Source of the DNA: Patiria miniata
Taxonomy: Eukaryota; Echinodermata; Asteroidea; Valvatida; Asterinidae
DNA: 64,000 nt
Assembly: GCF_015706575.1 (NCBI RefSeq)
Contig: NW_024037063.1
Location: forward strand, 23,002,927 to 23,066,926
Direction: 5' to 3'
The position numbers were made by a program, and so were the translations under genes. Each line of letters starts with the position of its first letter. Positions within the stretch are counted from its first letter, which is position 1. The notes beneath the pieces were generated by a model. It saw nothing but the letters and a program-made list of their open reading frames with translations, did no database searches and was not told the origin of the DNA. Positions 35,120 to 46,176 of this stretch are shown piece by piece.

Positions 35120-38100
35120 AATCCAGCCCCCGAAATCCAGGCCCCGGCCCAGCCCCTGGTTCCAGCCCCGGGATCTAGGCCCCTGCCCAGCCCCGGGATC
35201 CAGACCCCGGCCCAGCCCCCAGCCCAGCCCCCGAAATCCAGGCCCCGGCCCAGCCCCGGGATCCAGGACCCAGCCCAGCCCCGGGATCCAGGCCCCCGGC
35301 CCAGCCCCCCGAAATCAAGGCCCCGGCCCAGCCCCCGAAATCCAGGCCCCGGCCCAGCCCCGGGATCCAGGCCCCTGCCCAGCCCCGGGATCCAGGCCCC
35401 AGCCCAGCCCCCGAAATCCAGGCCCCGGCCCAGCCCCCGAAATCCAGGCCCCGGCCCAGCCCCGGGATCCAGGCCCCGGCCAAGCCCCGGGATCCAGGCC
35501 CCGGCCCAGCCCCCGAAATCCAGGCCCCAGCCCAGCCCCCCGAAATCCAGGCCCCGGCCCAGCCCCCGAAATCCAGGCCCCGGCCCAGCCCCGGGATCCA
35601 GGCCCCTGCCCAGCCCCGGGATCCAGGCCCCAGCCCAGCCCCCGAAATCCAGGCCCCGGCCCAGCCCCCGAAATCCAGGCCCCGGCCCAGCCCCGGGATC
35701 CAGGCCCCGGCCCAGCCCCGGGATCCAGGCCCCGGCCCAGCCCCCGAAATCCAGGCCCCAGCCCAGCCCCCCGAAATCCAGGCCCCGGCCCAGCCCCCGA
35801 AATCCAGGCCCTGGCCCAGCCCCGGGATCCAGCCCCGGGATCCAGGCCCCTGCCCAGCCCCAGGATCCAGGCCCTGGCCCAGCCCCCGAAATCCAGGCCC
35901 CGGCCCAGCCCCGGGATCCAGGCCCCGGCCCAGCCCCGGGATCCAGGCCCCCGGCCCAGCCCCCCGAAATCCAGGCCCCGGCCCAGCCCCGGGATCCAGG
36001 GCCCAGCCCCCAAAATCCAGGCCCCGGCCCAGCCCCGGGATCCAGGCCCCGGCCCAGCCCCGGGATCCAGGCCCCGGCCCAGCCCCGGGATCCAGGCCCC
36101 GGCCCAGCCCCCAAAATCCAGGCCCCTGCCCAGCCCCCGAAATCCAGGCCCCAGCCCAGCCCCCCGAAATCCAGGCCCCGGCCCAGCCCCCCGAAATCCA
36201 GGCCCTGGCCCAGCCCCGGGATCCAGCCCCGGGATCCAGGCCCCAGCCCAGCCCCCAAAATCCAGGCCCCGGCCCAGCCCTCGAAATCCAGGCCCCGGCC
36301 CAGCCCCCGAAATCCAGGCCCCGGCCCAGCCCAGGGATCCAGGCCCCGGCCCAGCCCCCGAAATCCAGGCCCCGGCCCAGCCCCGAAATCCAGGCCCCGG
36401 CCCAGCCCCGGGATCCAGGCCCCGGCCCAGCCCCAAAATCCAGGCCCCTGCCCAGCCCCGGGATCCAGGCCCCGGCCCAGCCCCCGGCCAAGCCCCTGAA
36501 ATCCAGGCCCCGGCCCAGCCCCGGGATCCAGGCCCCGGCCCAGCCCCCGGCCCAGCCCCCGAAATCCAGGCCCCGGCCCAGCCCCGGGATCCAGGCCCCG
36601 GCCCAAAATCCAGGCCCCGGCCCAGCCCCCGAAATCCAGGCCCCGGCCCAGCCCCGGGATCCAGGCCCCGGCCCAGCCCCGGGATCCAGGCCCCGGCCCA
36701 GCCCCCGAAATCCAGGCCCCAGCCCAGCCCCCCGAAATCCAGGCCCCGGCCCAGCCCCCCGAAATCCAGGCCCTGGCCCAGCCCCGGGATCCAGCCCCGG
36801 GATCCAGGCCCCAGCCCAGCCCCCAAAATCCAGGCCCCGGCCCAGCCCTCGAAATCCAGGCCCCGGCCCAGCCCCCGAAATCCAGGCCCCGGCCCAGCCC
36901 AGGGATCCAGGCCCCGGCCCAGCCCCCGAAATCCAGGCCCCGGCCCAGCCCCGAAATCCAGGCCCCGGCCCAGCCCCGGGATCCAGGCCCCGGCCCAGCC
37001 CCCAAAATCCAGGCCCCTGCCCAGCCCCGGGATCCAGGCCCCGGCCCAGCCCCCGGCCAAGCCCCTGAAATCCAGGCCCCGGCCCAGCCCCGGGATCCAG
37101 GCCCCGGCCCAGCCCCCGGCCCAGCCCCCGAAATCCAGGCCCCGGCCCAGCCCCGGGATCCAGGCCCCGGCCCAAAATCCAGGCCCCGGCCCAGCCCCCG
37201 AAATCCAGGCCCCGGCCCAGCCCCCGAAATCCAGGCCCCGGCCCAGCCCCGGGATCCAGGCCCCGGCCCAGCCCCCGGGATCCAGGCCCCGGCCCAGCCC
37301 CGGGATCCAGGCCCCTGCCCAGCCCCGGGATCCAGGCCCCGGCCCAGCCCCCGAAATCCAGGCCCCGGCCCAGCCCCGGGATCCAGCCCCCGGCCCAGCC
37401 CCCAAAATCCAGGCCCCGGCCCAGCCCCCGAAATCCAGGCCCCGGCCCAGCCCCCGAAATCCAGGCCCCTGCCCAGCCCCAGGATCCAGCCCCCGGCCCA
37501 GCCCCCCGAAATCCAGGCCCCGGCCCAGCCCCGGGATCCAGGCCCCTGCCCAGCCCCGGGATCCAGGCCCCAGCCCAGCCCCCAAAATCCAGGCCGCGGC
37601 CCAGCCCCCGAAATCCAGGCCCCGGCCCAGCCCCCGAAATCCAGGCCCCGGCCCAGCCCAGGGATCCAGGCCCCGGCCCAGCCCCCGAAATCCAGGCCCC
37701 GGCCCAGCCCCGAAATCCAGGCCCCGGCCCAGCCCCGGGATCCAGGCCCCGGCCCAGCCCCCAAAATCCAGGCCCCTGCCCAGCCCCGGGATCCAGGCCC
37801 CGGCCCAGCCCCCGGCCCAGCCCCCGAAATCCAGGCCCCGGCCCAGCCCCGGGATCCAGGCCCCGGCCCAGCCCCCGGCCCAGCCCCCGAAATCCAGGGC
37901 CCGGCCCAGCCCCGGGATCCAGGCCCCGGCCCAAAATCCAGGCCCCGGCCCAGCCCCCGAAATCCAGGCCCCGGCCCAGCCCCCGAAATCCAGGCCCCGG
38001 CCCAGCCCCGGGATCCAGGCCCCGGCCCAGCCCCCGGGATCCAGGCCCCTGCCCAGCCCCGGGATCCAGGCCCCGGCCCAGCCCCCGAAATCCAGGCCCC

Positions 38101-39535
38101 GGCCCAGCCCCGGGATCCAGCCCCCGGCCCAGCCCCCAAAATCCAGGCCCCTGCCCAGCCCCGGGATCCAGGCCCCGGCCCAGCCCCCGGATCCAGGCCC
38201 CGGCCCAGCCCCCAAAATCCAGGCCCCGGCCCAGCCCCCGAAATCCAGGGCCCGGCCCAGCCCCGGGATCCAGGCCCCGGCCCAAAATCCAGGCCCCAGC
38301 CCAGCCCCCGAAATCCAGGCCCCGGCCCAGCCCCCGAAATCCAGGCCCCTGCCCAGCCCCAGGATCCAGCCCCCGGCCCAGCCCCCCGAAATCCAGGCCC
38401 CGGCCCAGCCCCGGGATCCAGGCCCCTGCCCAGCCCCGGGATCCAGGCCCCAGCCCAGCCCCCAAAATCCAGGCCGCGGCCCAGCCCCCGAAATCCAGGC
38501 CCCGGCCCAGCCCCCGAAATCCAGGCCCCGGCCCAGCCCAGGGATCCAGGCCCCGGCCCAGCCCCGAAATCCAGGCCCCGGCCCAGCCCCGGGATCCAGG
38601 CCCCGGCCCAGCCCCCAAAATCCAGGCCCCTGCCCAGCCCCGGGATCCAGGCCCCGGCCCAGCCCCCGGCCCAGCCCCCGAAATCCAGGCCCCGGCCCAG
38701 CCCCGGGATCCAGGCCCCGGCCCAGCCCCCGGCCCAGCCCCCGAAATCCAGGGCCCGGCCCAGCCCCGGGATCCAGGCCCCGGCCCAAAATCCAGGCCCC
38801 GGCCCAGCCCCCGAAATCCAGGCCCCGGCCCAGCCCCCGAAATCCAGGCCCCGGCCCAGCCCCGGGATCCAGGCCCCGGCCCAGCCCCCGGGATCCAGGC
38901 CCCGGCCCAGCCCCGGGATCCAGGCCCCTGCCCAGCCCCGGGATCCAGGCCCCGGCCCAGCCCCCGAAATCCAGGCCCCGGCCCAGCCCCGGGATCCAGC
39001 CCCCGGCCCAGCCCCCAAAATCCAGGCCCCTGCCCAGCCCCGGGATCCAGGCCCCGGCCCAGCCCCCGGATCCAGGCCCCGGCCCAGCCCCCAAAATCCA
39101 GGCCCCGGCCCAGCCCCCGAAATCCAGGCCCCGGCCCAGCCCCGGGATCCAGGCCCCGGCCCAGCCCCCGAAATCCAGGCCCCGGCCCAGCCCCCGAAAT
39201 CCAGGCCCCTGCCCAGCCCCGGGATCCAGGCCCCGGCCCAGCCCCCGAAATCCAGGCCCGGCCCAGCCCCCCGAAATCCAGGCCCCGGCCCAGCCCCCAA
39301 AATCCAGGCCCCCGGGATCCAGGCCCCCGGGATCCAGGCCCCCGGGATCCAGGCCCCCGGGATCCAGGCCCCCGGGATCCTGGATCCCGGGATCCAGGCC
39401 CCCGGGATCCAGGCCCCCGGGATCCAGGCCCCCGGGATCCAGGCCCCCGGGATCCAGGCCCCCGGGATCCAGCCCCCCGGGATCCAGGCCCCCGGGATCC
39501 AGGCCCCCGGGATCCAGGCCCCCGGGATCCGGCCT
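35120..39535. repeat. GC-rich minisatellite, 4.4 kb, 25/26-bp units
   Basis: Built from GGCCCCGGCCCAGCCCC followed by GGGATCCA (25 bp) or CGAAATCCA (26 bp), with AAAATCCA and other variants. Because unit length alternates and no unit contains a stop on either strand, long frames are open on both strands (about 1500 codons). These have Gly/Pro/Trp/Ala repeats only and I do not call them genes. Higher-order repeats are visible: a variant block at 36201 recurs at 36769 (568 bp), and one at 37461 recurs at 38341 (880 bp). The C-rich strand could form i-motifs and the other G-quadruplexes. Confidence 0.95.
39303..39532. repeat. 15-bp minisatellite subarray at right end
   Basis: About 15 units of GGATCCAGGCCCCCG with one inverted interruption near 39380 (GGATCCTGGATCC). 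Here the unit is a multiple of three, unlike the main array. It abruptly meets AT-rich sequence at about 39535. Confidence 0.9.
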
Positions 39536-40677
39536 AGCAAATTCTGAATGGTACCGTTATAGTGGTAAACATTACCGCTACAAATAGACACAATCTTATT
39601 TCAAGAAAACTTTTCCAAAAAGGGAGTGAGACAAGAAAACATTCCTTGAAAGTAGAATGATGTGGTTATATTAAGAATTGTAAGACAAATTCTTAAATTT
39701 ACATTATATTTGTTTACTGTGTTTTTTTTTACTGTAATTTGCGGTTATTCGCTGTTGAGTGAGAGAAATAAATGAACAAATATACAAAAGATTTGAACGA
39801 TTCAAATTTTCTGAAAAATTCAAATGCCAATTAATATACTACAACAAATTTCATGGGAAGGACCTAACACTTTGTGCAATTAATTTTTTTTTTACAACTT
39901 ATATGTAAAGGGGTAGTTTCGGAAATATTGTTAGAATTAGAATTAAAAAACAAATCAGGCAAAATTTATGCTGTTGTCAAAATTTTAATCAACATCATTT
40001 ATTTTCGTACTTTCAGAATGAAACAAATGAAAGTCAAAATGGTATTCATGACCCTTACTTTAGTTTTGAGTAAAAGTTAATTTTTTTCTCAAAATTCAAG
40101 ATGATAAATGTTTAATAGGGCTGTCCGTTTTCAAATAATTTTTCGAGGAAATTCAAAACTGCACTTGACAGAATATTCAAAAGTTTTACTCACACCAGCC
40201 TTTCACGCTGGTCAAAAGCTGCACACAAAGCACACCATTACAAACTTCATGCAGTGATGGATATACGGAACACTGGAGTGTTTTGCAATCCACAGTCAAG
40301 TGCGCATGTGAATAGTTTTTTTTTTTTTTTAATATTCGAAGCAGCAAAAAGCTATTGCGAGTATTGAATTGATGATTGAATCTTCCAATTCAGCATATGC
40401 AGCACAGCCTGAAAGTTTACTAAAATAATCCAAAATTGCAAGGAGTTTACCGTACTTTCTTTGAATTTGAACAAAACTTGATTTGGAACTGAATACTAAA
40501 TTATTTGAAAATGCACAGCCATGAGAACACTAGAAAATACGTCCCAATAAACTTTTTAACATTCGCATTGCGTCCCGGGTATGAGTGACAAACAAGCAAT
40601 GGCCTTTATGCACAAACCTATCTAATTATCTAAAATTCACACATAGAAAATGCATATAACAATAATAATTTGGGAGG
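39536..40677. other. AT-rich region with dispersed direct repeat
   Basis: No gene. 40430-40630 (words TATTTGAAAATGCACAGCC, GCATTGCGTCCCGGGTATG, TTTATGCACAAA) is repeated in the same orientation at about 44780-45240, a decayed repeat pair. Confidence 0.45.
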
Positions 40678-40921
40678 CATGGGCGTCACCAACATTTTTT
40701 CTAGAGGGGGGAGCAAAGCACTTTTTTCCCCAACAAATGCCTATATTTTCCCGATGTTTTCGAGGGTGGGCACGGACGTTTGAACCCCCACTCATTAAAT
40801 TAACAACAATATGACTTCGCGCCTTTTTCTTTTTCCCCCATTTTTTTCTCTTTTTTTCTTTTGGCTTGTCCGGGGGTGGGGGGGGGGGGGGGGCAAGCGC
40901 CTCCCCCTCATGTCGCTCATG
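40678..40921. mobile_element. MITE with CATGGGCGTC ends and internal poly-G, copy 1
   Basis: The left end GGCATGGGCGTCACCA and the reversed right end CATGAGCGACATGAGG are rough inverted ends. The interior has TTAAATTAACAACAATATGA and a long G run. Copies at 58307-58550 and, truncated, about 43776-43992 share this layout. Confidence 0.6.
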
Positions 40922-40924
40922 TTG

Positions 40925-41256
40925 GGAGGCTAATCATCCTTATTCGCAGCTGAGAAGCTGAATTGTGAAGGACGCAACTACAACATGGTCGAGCCGCAGG
41001 CATGTAAAGGCGCCTTTGGCAGCCAGCTATATGACCCATACATGACCGAGGAGCACAGCCAAAGATCAAAAGTGTTTGATTATTTCGGAGGGAGGAATAC
41101 CGGAGGGTGCTGAGAAATACCCTTGTGGCACAGGAGAGAACCAACGAAAAACTCTACTCACACATGGTCCTAGCCGGGAACGAAGACCACAGTGGTGAGA
41201 GGTGAGCGCTTTACGTACTAGCCACCCATGCCACCCATGCCACCCATACAGGGTGG
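40925..41256 (-). mobile_element. tRNA-derived SINE, near full length
   Basis: Read on the minus strand it starts with a tRNA head: TGGCTAGTACGTAAAGCG (A box) and GGTCTTCGTTCCC (B box). It continues with a body holding GGTTCTCTCCTGTGCC and CACCCTCCGGTATTCCTCC, which resembles widespread metazoan SINE bodies, and ends in a tail with AATAAGGATGATTAG. The antisense strand has an open frame with splice-like edges that mimics an exon. Confidence 0.75.
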
Positions 41257-41718
41257 TGCAAAAAGAAGGAAATCCACTTTTGACAGGAATTTTAAATAAC
41301 CTTATTATTTAACTTATTGAACTGTTTTTTTTTTAATGTAGTGAATTATACCGGTAGCTTCTCAACTATACATGGTGAACAAATATTGAAACAAAAAAGT
41401 ACGAAAAGTGTTATTATGCTTTTTTGAATACAAGTCACAAAAATCACTGTTGTTCACGTGTAAGTCTAGTGTAGTTATTTTTTGTCTTCAAATCAAGATC
41501 CGGAGCTTCGTCAAGCAGATGGAATAAAGCAGTGGACAAACAGGTTTGGCACATGAAAATTTTAAACTACCATATATCTCAGAGACAAAATATGCATTTG
41601 CAAGCACTTTTTTGTCACTTACATGTAGGTTTCAATACCACTGAATTTTTTTAATATGCTCAACAAGTAGGTGAAAATTGATGTCAGAAGTGGGTTTCCT
41701 TCTTTTTGCACCACCCTA
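41257..41718. mobile_element. MITE with 35-bp inverted termini
   Basis: The left end AGGGTGGTGCAAAAAGAAGG and the reversed right end are the same over about 35 bp with few mismatches. The 390-bp interior is AT-rich and non-coding. The flanks suggest a TA-type target, but this is not certain. It lies directly beside the SINE. Confidence 0.8.
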
Positions 41719-41810
41719 GATAATGCAAGAAATATGTGTAAATAATTAAAAGTAATTTGGCAATAAATTAAAAAAATACTGCTGAAATTGCTTCTTCTTT
41801 TTTAAAATAA

Positions 41811-42057
41811 GGCCAAAAAAAAATAGTTCTGCTTCCGATTGCATGGCATTTGAAAATAGGGTAGGTAGGTAGGGAATTTTTTTTTTTTGCCAATTTTTTT
41901 GGTGTACGATCATATGGAGGCGTCTGCGTGAAGTCAAGGGTAAAAGGTAGAAATTGATGGTTTTGGGTGTTTTTTTCCCCATAAAAAAATTAGGGTAGGG
42001 GCTGTCAGAATAGGGTAGGTAGGGAAACCCGAAGCAGAACTATTATTTTTTTTGGCC
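41811..42057. mobile_element. Harbinger/Tourist-like MITE with TAA duplication
   Basis: The left end is GGCCAAAAAAAAATAGTTCT and the reversed right end is GGCCAAAAAAAATAATAGTT. Both are flanked by TAA (41808-41810 and 42058-42060), the 3-bp TWA duplication of PIF/Harbinger elements. The interior repeats GGGTAGGTAGG. Confidence 0.8.
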
Positions 42058-42399
42058 TAATCATATTTCAAATAACTAAAGCAATAATCATAGATGCTGC
42101 ATTCCAAACATTGATAAGATATATATTTTTTTAGCATAAATAAATCATTCAAAGAATATTGATAAGGGTGTCCCTTTTTATTTCTATGGTTCTCACTTTT
42201 TGTCTCCATTTTTTTGTTAAATTTAATGATGCAAAGTGCTTATTTCTCTTTTTGTTTTTCTTTTCTAACAAAGCCGTCTTTTGCAATGTAGTCGACTTAC
42301 ATAAATTATCTGCGCCATGCAATTCACCAAGGTTTTGGTTAGTTAAGGTAAAGTGTAGACCCAAGAAATGTTAAGAGGAAACACTCTTGCATCTTCTGG

Positions 42400-43060
42400 G
42401 CTTAAATTGCTTGCTATTCTTCGGTCTGGAGCCCCCAAAATAGGGTCAGTTGGAAATGAGAACCATTGGATAAACAGGGATGCCCATATAGCAAAACTAC
42501 CAAAAATGTGACCTGCCATAGCATAATGAGGAATAACCCCCACCTTTGACTTTTCTCGTTGTGTACATCATGTCAAAGCGCAAATCACTGACTTTCCAAT
42601 GATGATAAATTTATTTCTGTGGCTTAATTTATTCCAAAGATATGACGGAGGAACTTCAACAGTGTACTGCCAAGTTTCACAAACCTTTCATTTTGAGGAA
42701 AACAGCTTTAGAAAAAGACAACGCATTGCGCCGCTAACGGCAGAGAAAAATGTCCTTCAGTTTTTTTCCCAATAAAAAACGCAGTGTGATTCTTGGATAC
42801 CTTGGCTACTCAAAATACCAAACAATCAATATCGATTTCGACATGATTTTCTAGTAATCCAACTTCAGGCGTGGATTACTCAAAACAAGATTTTGGGGGA
42901 CAATCCTCATTTTGCCTCAGTAGGTCACAAATATTAACACAAACAATATAACTTTGCAAAAAGGTCATACAATGTAAGTCCTCATGAACATTCTGATGAT
43001 GAAAAGTTCCATTAGTCTTCAACCAAAAAGGTTAAAAGGTGTGCACAACAGTCTTTCCAT
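42400..43060. repeat. Decayed repeat related to 56385-56600
   Basis: GAAATGAGAACCATT, GGATGCCCA.TAGCAAA, TTCTGATGATGAAAA and TTCCAT.AGTCTT occur in the same order and orientation at 56385-56600, where the middle 450 bp are missing. Origin unknown. Confidence 0.5.
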
Positions 43061-43571
43061 GACAAGTGGGTAATTAACCCAATATTTTTGGGCGAAACTT
43101 GACTTTTCTCATAAAATCAAAACAGTTAGAGGTTAACCTTGTGGATATTTGATAAAATTGTGGAAAACTTGTTTCTTTCAAATTCAGAACATTCAGAAAG
43201 GGGTTATTATTTAGTACCCTAAATTAAATTTTGTTCTAAAAAAAACAGTCATACGATCTTTTTCTTTTAAGTTTGAATGCGTTATAGGGGTAAATTATAT
43301 TTTGAAGTAAAAATTTTGCTGTTAAAGCAATAACTTAGAATTTGGGCAATCAAAAAGGGTTTACCTGACATATTTGATAAAATTTGAAATGTATAATATT
43401 ATACTTATAGTTGTCTAAAATTTGGAATAAAATGTACTGGGGAGGGTAACATCCGTTTTTGTGAGTAAAATTTAGAATAAAAAATGTTCTCAAAAACTGA
43501 AAATGGCTGGCAGTTTACCCACACTTAACTTAAGAATGACAAGAGTAAATCTTATAAAATGTTTATATTAA

Positions 43572-44300
43572 AGATGATATACAACATTTGCAAACATCAA
43601 AAAACAAAACTAACAAATTACTAGGAAATATGATACTGGACTGTAAGTGAAAAATAGTCTCAACCATCCGGTGAAATTATAACATCTGGTGTGATGTCCA
43701 AGATTTATAAATTTGGTATCAATTTCTAACGATGTTCGGCAAACCATTGTTGGAAAAACTGATTTTTTTCCAAATAGTGCCTCCATCATTTCTTCAAGGT
43801 GGGCAGGGGGACACTTACCCACCACAACCCCATTGACACCCCTGCAGACGCCCATTTTGTTCAATGTGTATTAAATTAATAGCAAATATGACTTCACACC
43901 TCTATTTCCTTTTTTTCCAACCCCCTTTTTTGGCTTTTCCGGGGGGGGGGGGGGGGGGGGGGGGGGTTCAAGCCCCCTCACGACGCCAATGACTGCCCCA
44001 ATTTTACCAAATTTAGTTTGCAATCAGTTATACATCTGCGAATATGCACAAGCTAGCTAATCAGGTTCCTTGACCTGATTATTCCCGACGTCTACAAATT
44101 GCCAGATTTTGTCTGAAGTAGGGTCAGGTTAACAGGCCACAAGAAGAGCATTTGTTTTTTGTTACTGTTCCAGCATCTATGAACACAAAATTATAAACAG
44201 TCAGTGTACCAGTGAGTAATATTTGCTATAAAATCCTCCCCCCCCCCTCCATTTCTGAAAATTACAGTCAAATCACATGTTGTATATCACCTTCAACATT
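43572..44300. mobile_element. piggyBac-like MITE with nested insertion
   Basis: TTAAAGATGATATACAACAT at the left and the decayed reverse (ATGTTGTATATCACCTTCAA) at the right match the ends of 51363-51879, as do inner words. It is split by a poly-G-rich insertion at about 43776-43992 that resembles the CATGGGCGTC MITE (truncated left). Confidence 0.65.
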
Positions 44301-45289
44301 TGGCCAATATTAACATTTTTACACAAATTCAAAAAGGTACAAGTTTACACTACATATACCGTAGATTTGGAAAATGTGTCTCTAAAAAACGTTGACATAC
44401 ATGTCTAGGACCAACATTAGAAGACAAACAATCTCAAAAAGCTCATGAATTCTAAATCAAGGGGTTCGTTCACCCTAATGTTTTTGACAAAATTTACGTT
44501 TCTTTTTTTTTTTCTCCAAAACTCCAAATTGTTTTTAAAAACATCTGACTTCAACTTGAACATGTAATTTTTCCAAAAATATTTGAAAATGGAAAGGATT
44601 ATAAATTTATAACCTAAGGTTTTTACTAAATAATTGGGCAATATTGGATTTTGTTTAAGAGAACTTCTAATTTGAAAGGGTTAGCCGTATATTTTGGATT
44701 AAAATCTGGAAACAAATCATTTTCTCACAAATCTACTTGTGAAGGGTCTTTTGTTTTGGTCAAAATATTTGAAAAAGAGGTGTACCGGTACCTCATGCTT
44801 TCTTTGAACTGGAACAAAATTTTATTTTGCTCTAAATTTAATTTGACAGGGCCTAACCCCATTTCTTGTTCTCAATTATTCTCAATGGCAATCTTACGTT
44901 CTGTAAAAAATAGGCAATTTTTTTTTTGAAGTTCTGCATCGAATGGCTTAATCATATGTTAAAAAAAAAAGGTTGGACATAATTTATCCTCAATTTAACA
45001 TTTGGGCAAAGTTGGAGCTTTCTGATGAGTTCAGGGCTTTACCTTTACACATTTGATTTTTGTAGTCAAAGATTCCAACCTTGAAAGGGTTTACTTACTT
45101 TTTTGGAATAATTGATATTATTATTTGAAAATGCACAGCCCTTAGAACACTTTCAAAAGTTTCAATTGACATTTGCATTGCATTCTGGGTATGGATGCCA
45201 AACAAGGAACACCTTTTATGCACAAAAACACAATGTAAGAAATAGACCTATTTGAAAATAATTTGAGTTATTTAAAATAACGGTACAGG
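44301..45289. other. AT-rich region with degenerate about 100-bp repeats
   Basis: Recurrent AAAGGGTTNACC..TATTTTGGAATAAAAT themes from about 43100 to 45130 suggest an old diverged tandem array. No coding potential. Confidence 0.35.
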
Positions 45290-45480
45290 TTGTCTCACAA
45301 AAACCGAACCCTTAAAGGATGCTCTTTTTCACAGCTTTACACAAAACATCGCAAATATCTATGCATAGGCCTGTTTATAGACTTTAGTTCATTAGCTTTT
45401 CAACAACGTCAAAATCTTTCCAATCAGGTAAATGTTTATTGAGTTATGGTCAATTGAAAACAAGGAAACCATTTTTTCAG
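45290..45480 (+). repeat. Left arm of inverted repeat flanking the five-unit array
   Basis: GGTTGTCTCACAAAAACCGA, CATTAGCTTTTCAACAA and GTAAATGTTTATTGAGTTAT match the reverse complement of 56175-56350. The arms are diverged and about 10.7 kb apart, one on each side of the array. Confidence 0.6.
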
Positions 45481-46161
45481 GAACACCATTACTTCCAAAA
45501 GTATAAAGACCATTGTGGCATAAAAAATAAAATGAACTAAAGGTCAAGGCGTTTGTTGAGTTACAAACGCAGAGTGGTCAGGCCAACAACTATTTCATTA
45601 GACACAGCCCAGTTAAGTTATGAATAATTTTATGTCAGAACAAAATATCACAAGAATTTAACCTTTCCAGTACAACCAACGATTTTGTTTAAACAAATAT
45701 GTATCAAATTTCAGTATACATTTTTATGTACACGTACAAGTTATTTCTGGTTTGATGACGTCATCGGTCCAAAAAGGAAAAGTGAATACTGATTCAGTTC
45801 GGAGAGGACACGTGTTCATGATGAAATTAAAATAACGTATTTAAATATGGAAAATATAAGTGTATGTAATAGTAACACCTAACTTCCGGTTTGATGACAT
45901 CACAGCATTAAAGATCCAAAGGTCAACATTGTAACGGATATCATTATTTGGGATACAAACAAAGTCATAAGACAGGGATCAAATGATAGAATAAAAAAAA
46001 AAGATTTTCAAATTCTCCCTACAGTAATTTCCGGTCTGATGACGTCATAATTTTGAAACCTTGCAGAGTTATATGTAGATGATAAAAAATAACAAGGGGT
46101 GAATTGGCTAAAATTGGGACAGATGGTTTTTAAATTAATAAAGGAAACCTTATTTGATGTA

Positions 46162-46176
46162 CCGCTAGAGGGCGCC
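46162..46176 (+). promoter_or_regulatory. CTCF-like site in array unit 1
   Basis: CCGCTAGAGGGCGCC, a near-perfect match to the CTCF core known from bilaterians (C-C-R-S-T-A-G-R-K-G-G-C-R-C). Equivalent sites are at 47582, 47933 (GAGGGAGCC variant), 49411 (damaged), 51296 and 54110, all in the same orientation. Binding is not proven. Confidence 0.5.

Noticed and set aside
35086..39591. Open frames of about 1500 codons on both strands
   Set aside because: They come from stop-free 25/26-bp minisatellite units; overlapping frames are open on both strands and the products are only unit repeats without a normal protein context.
40935..41075. Apparent plus-strand exon with acceptor and a 50-codon frame
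   Set aside because: It is the antisense of a tRNA-derived SINE that reads clearly on the minus strand.
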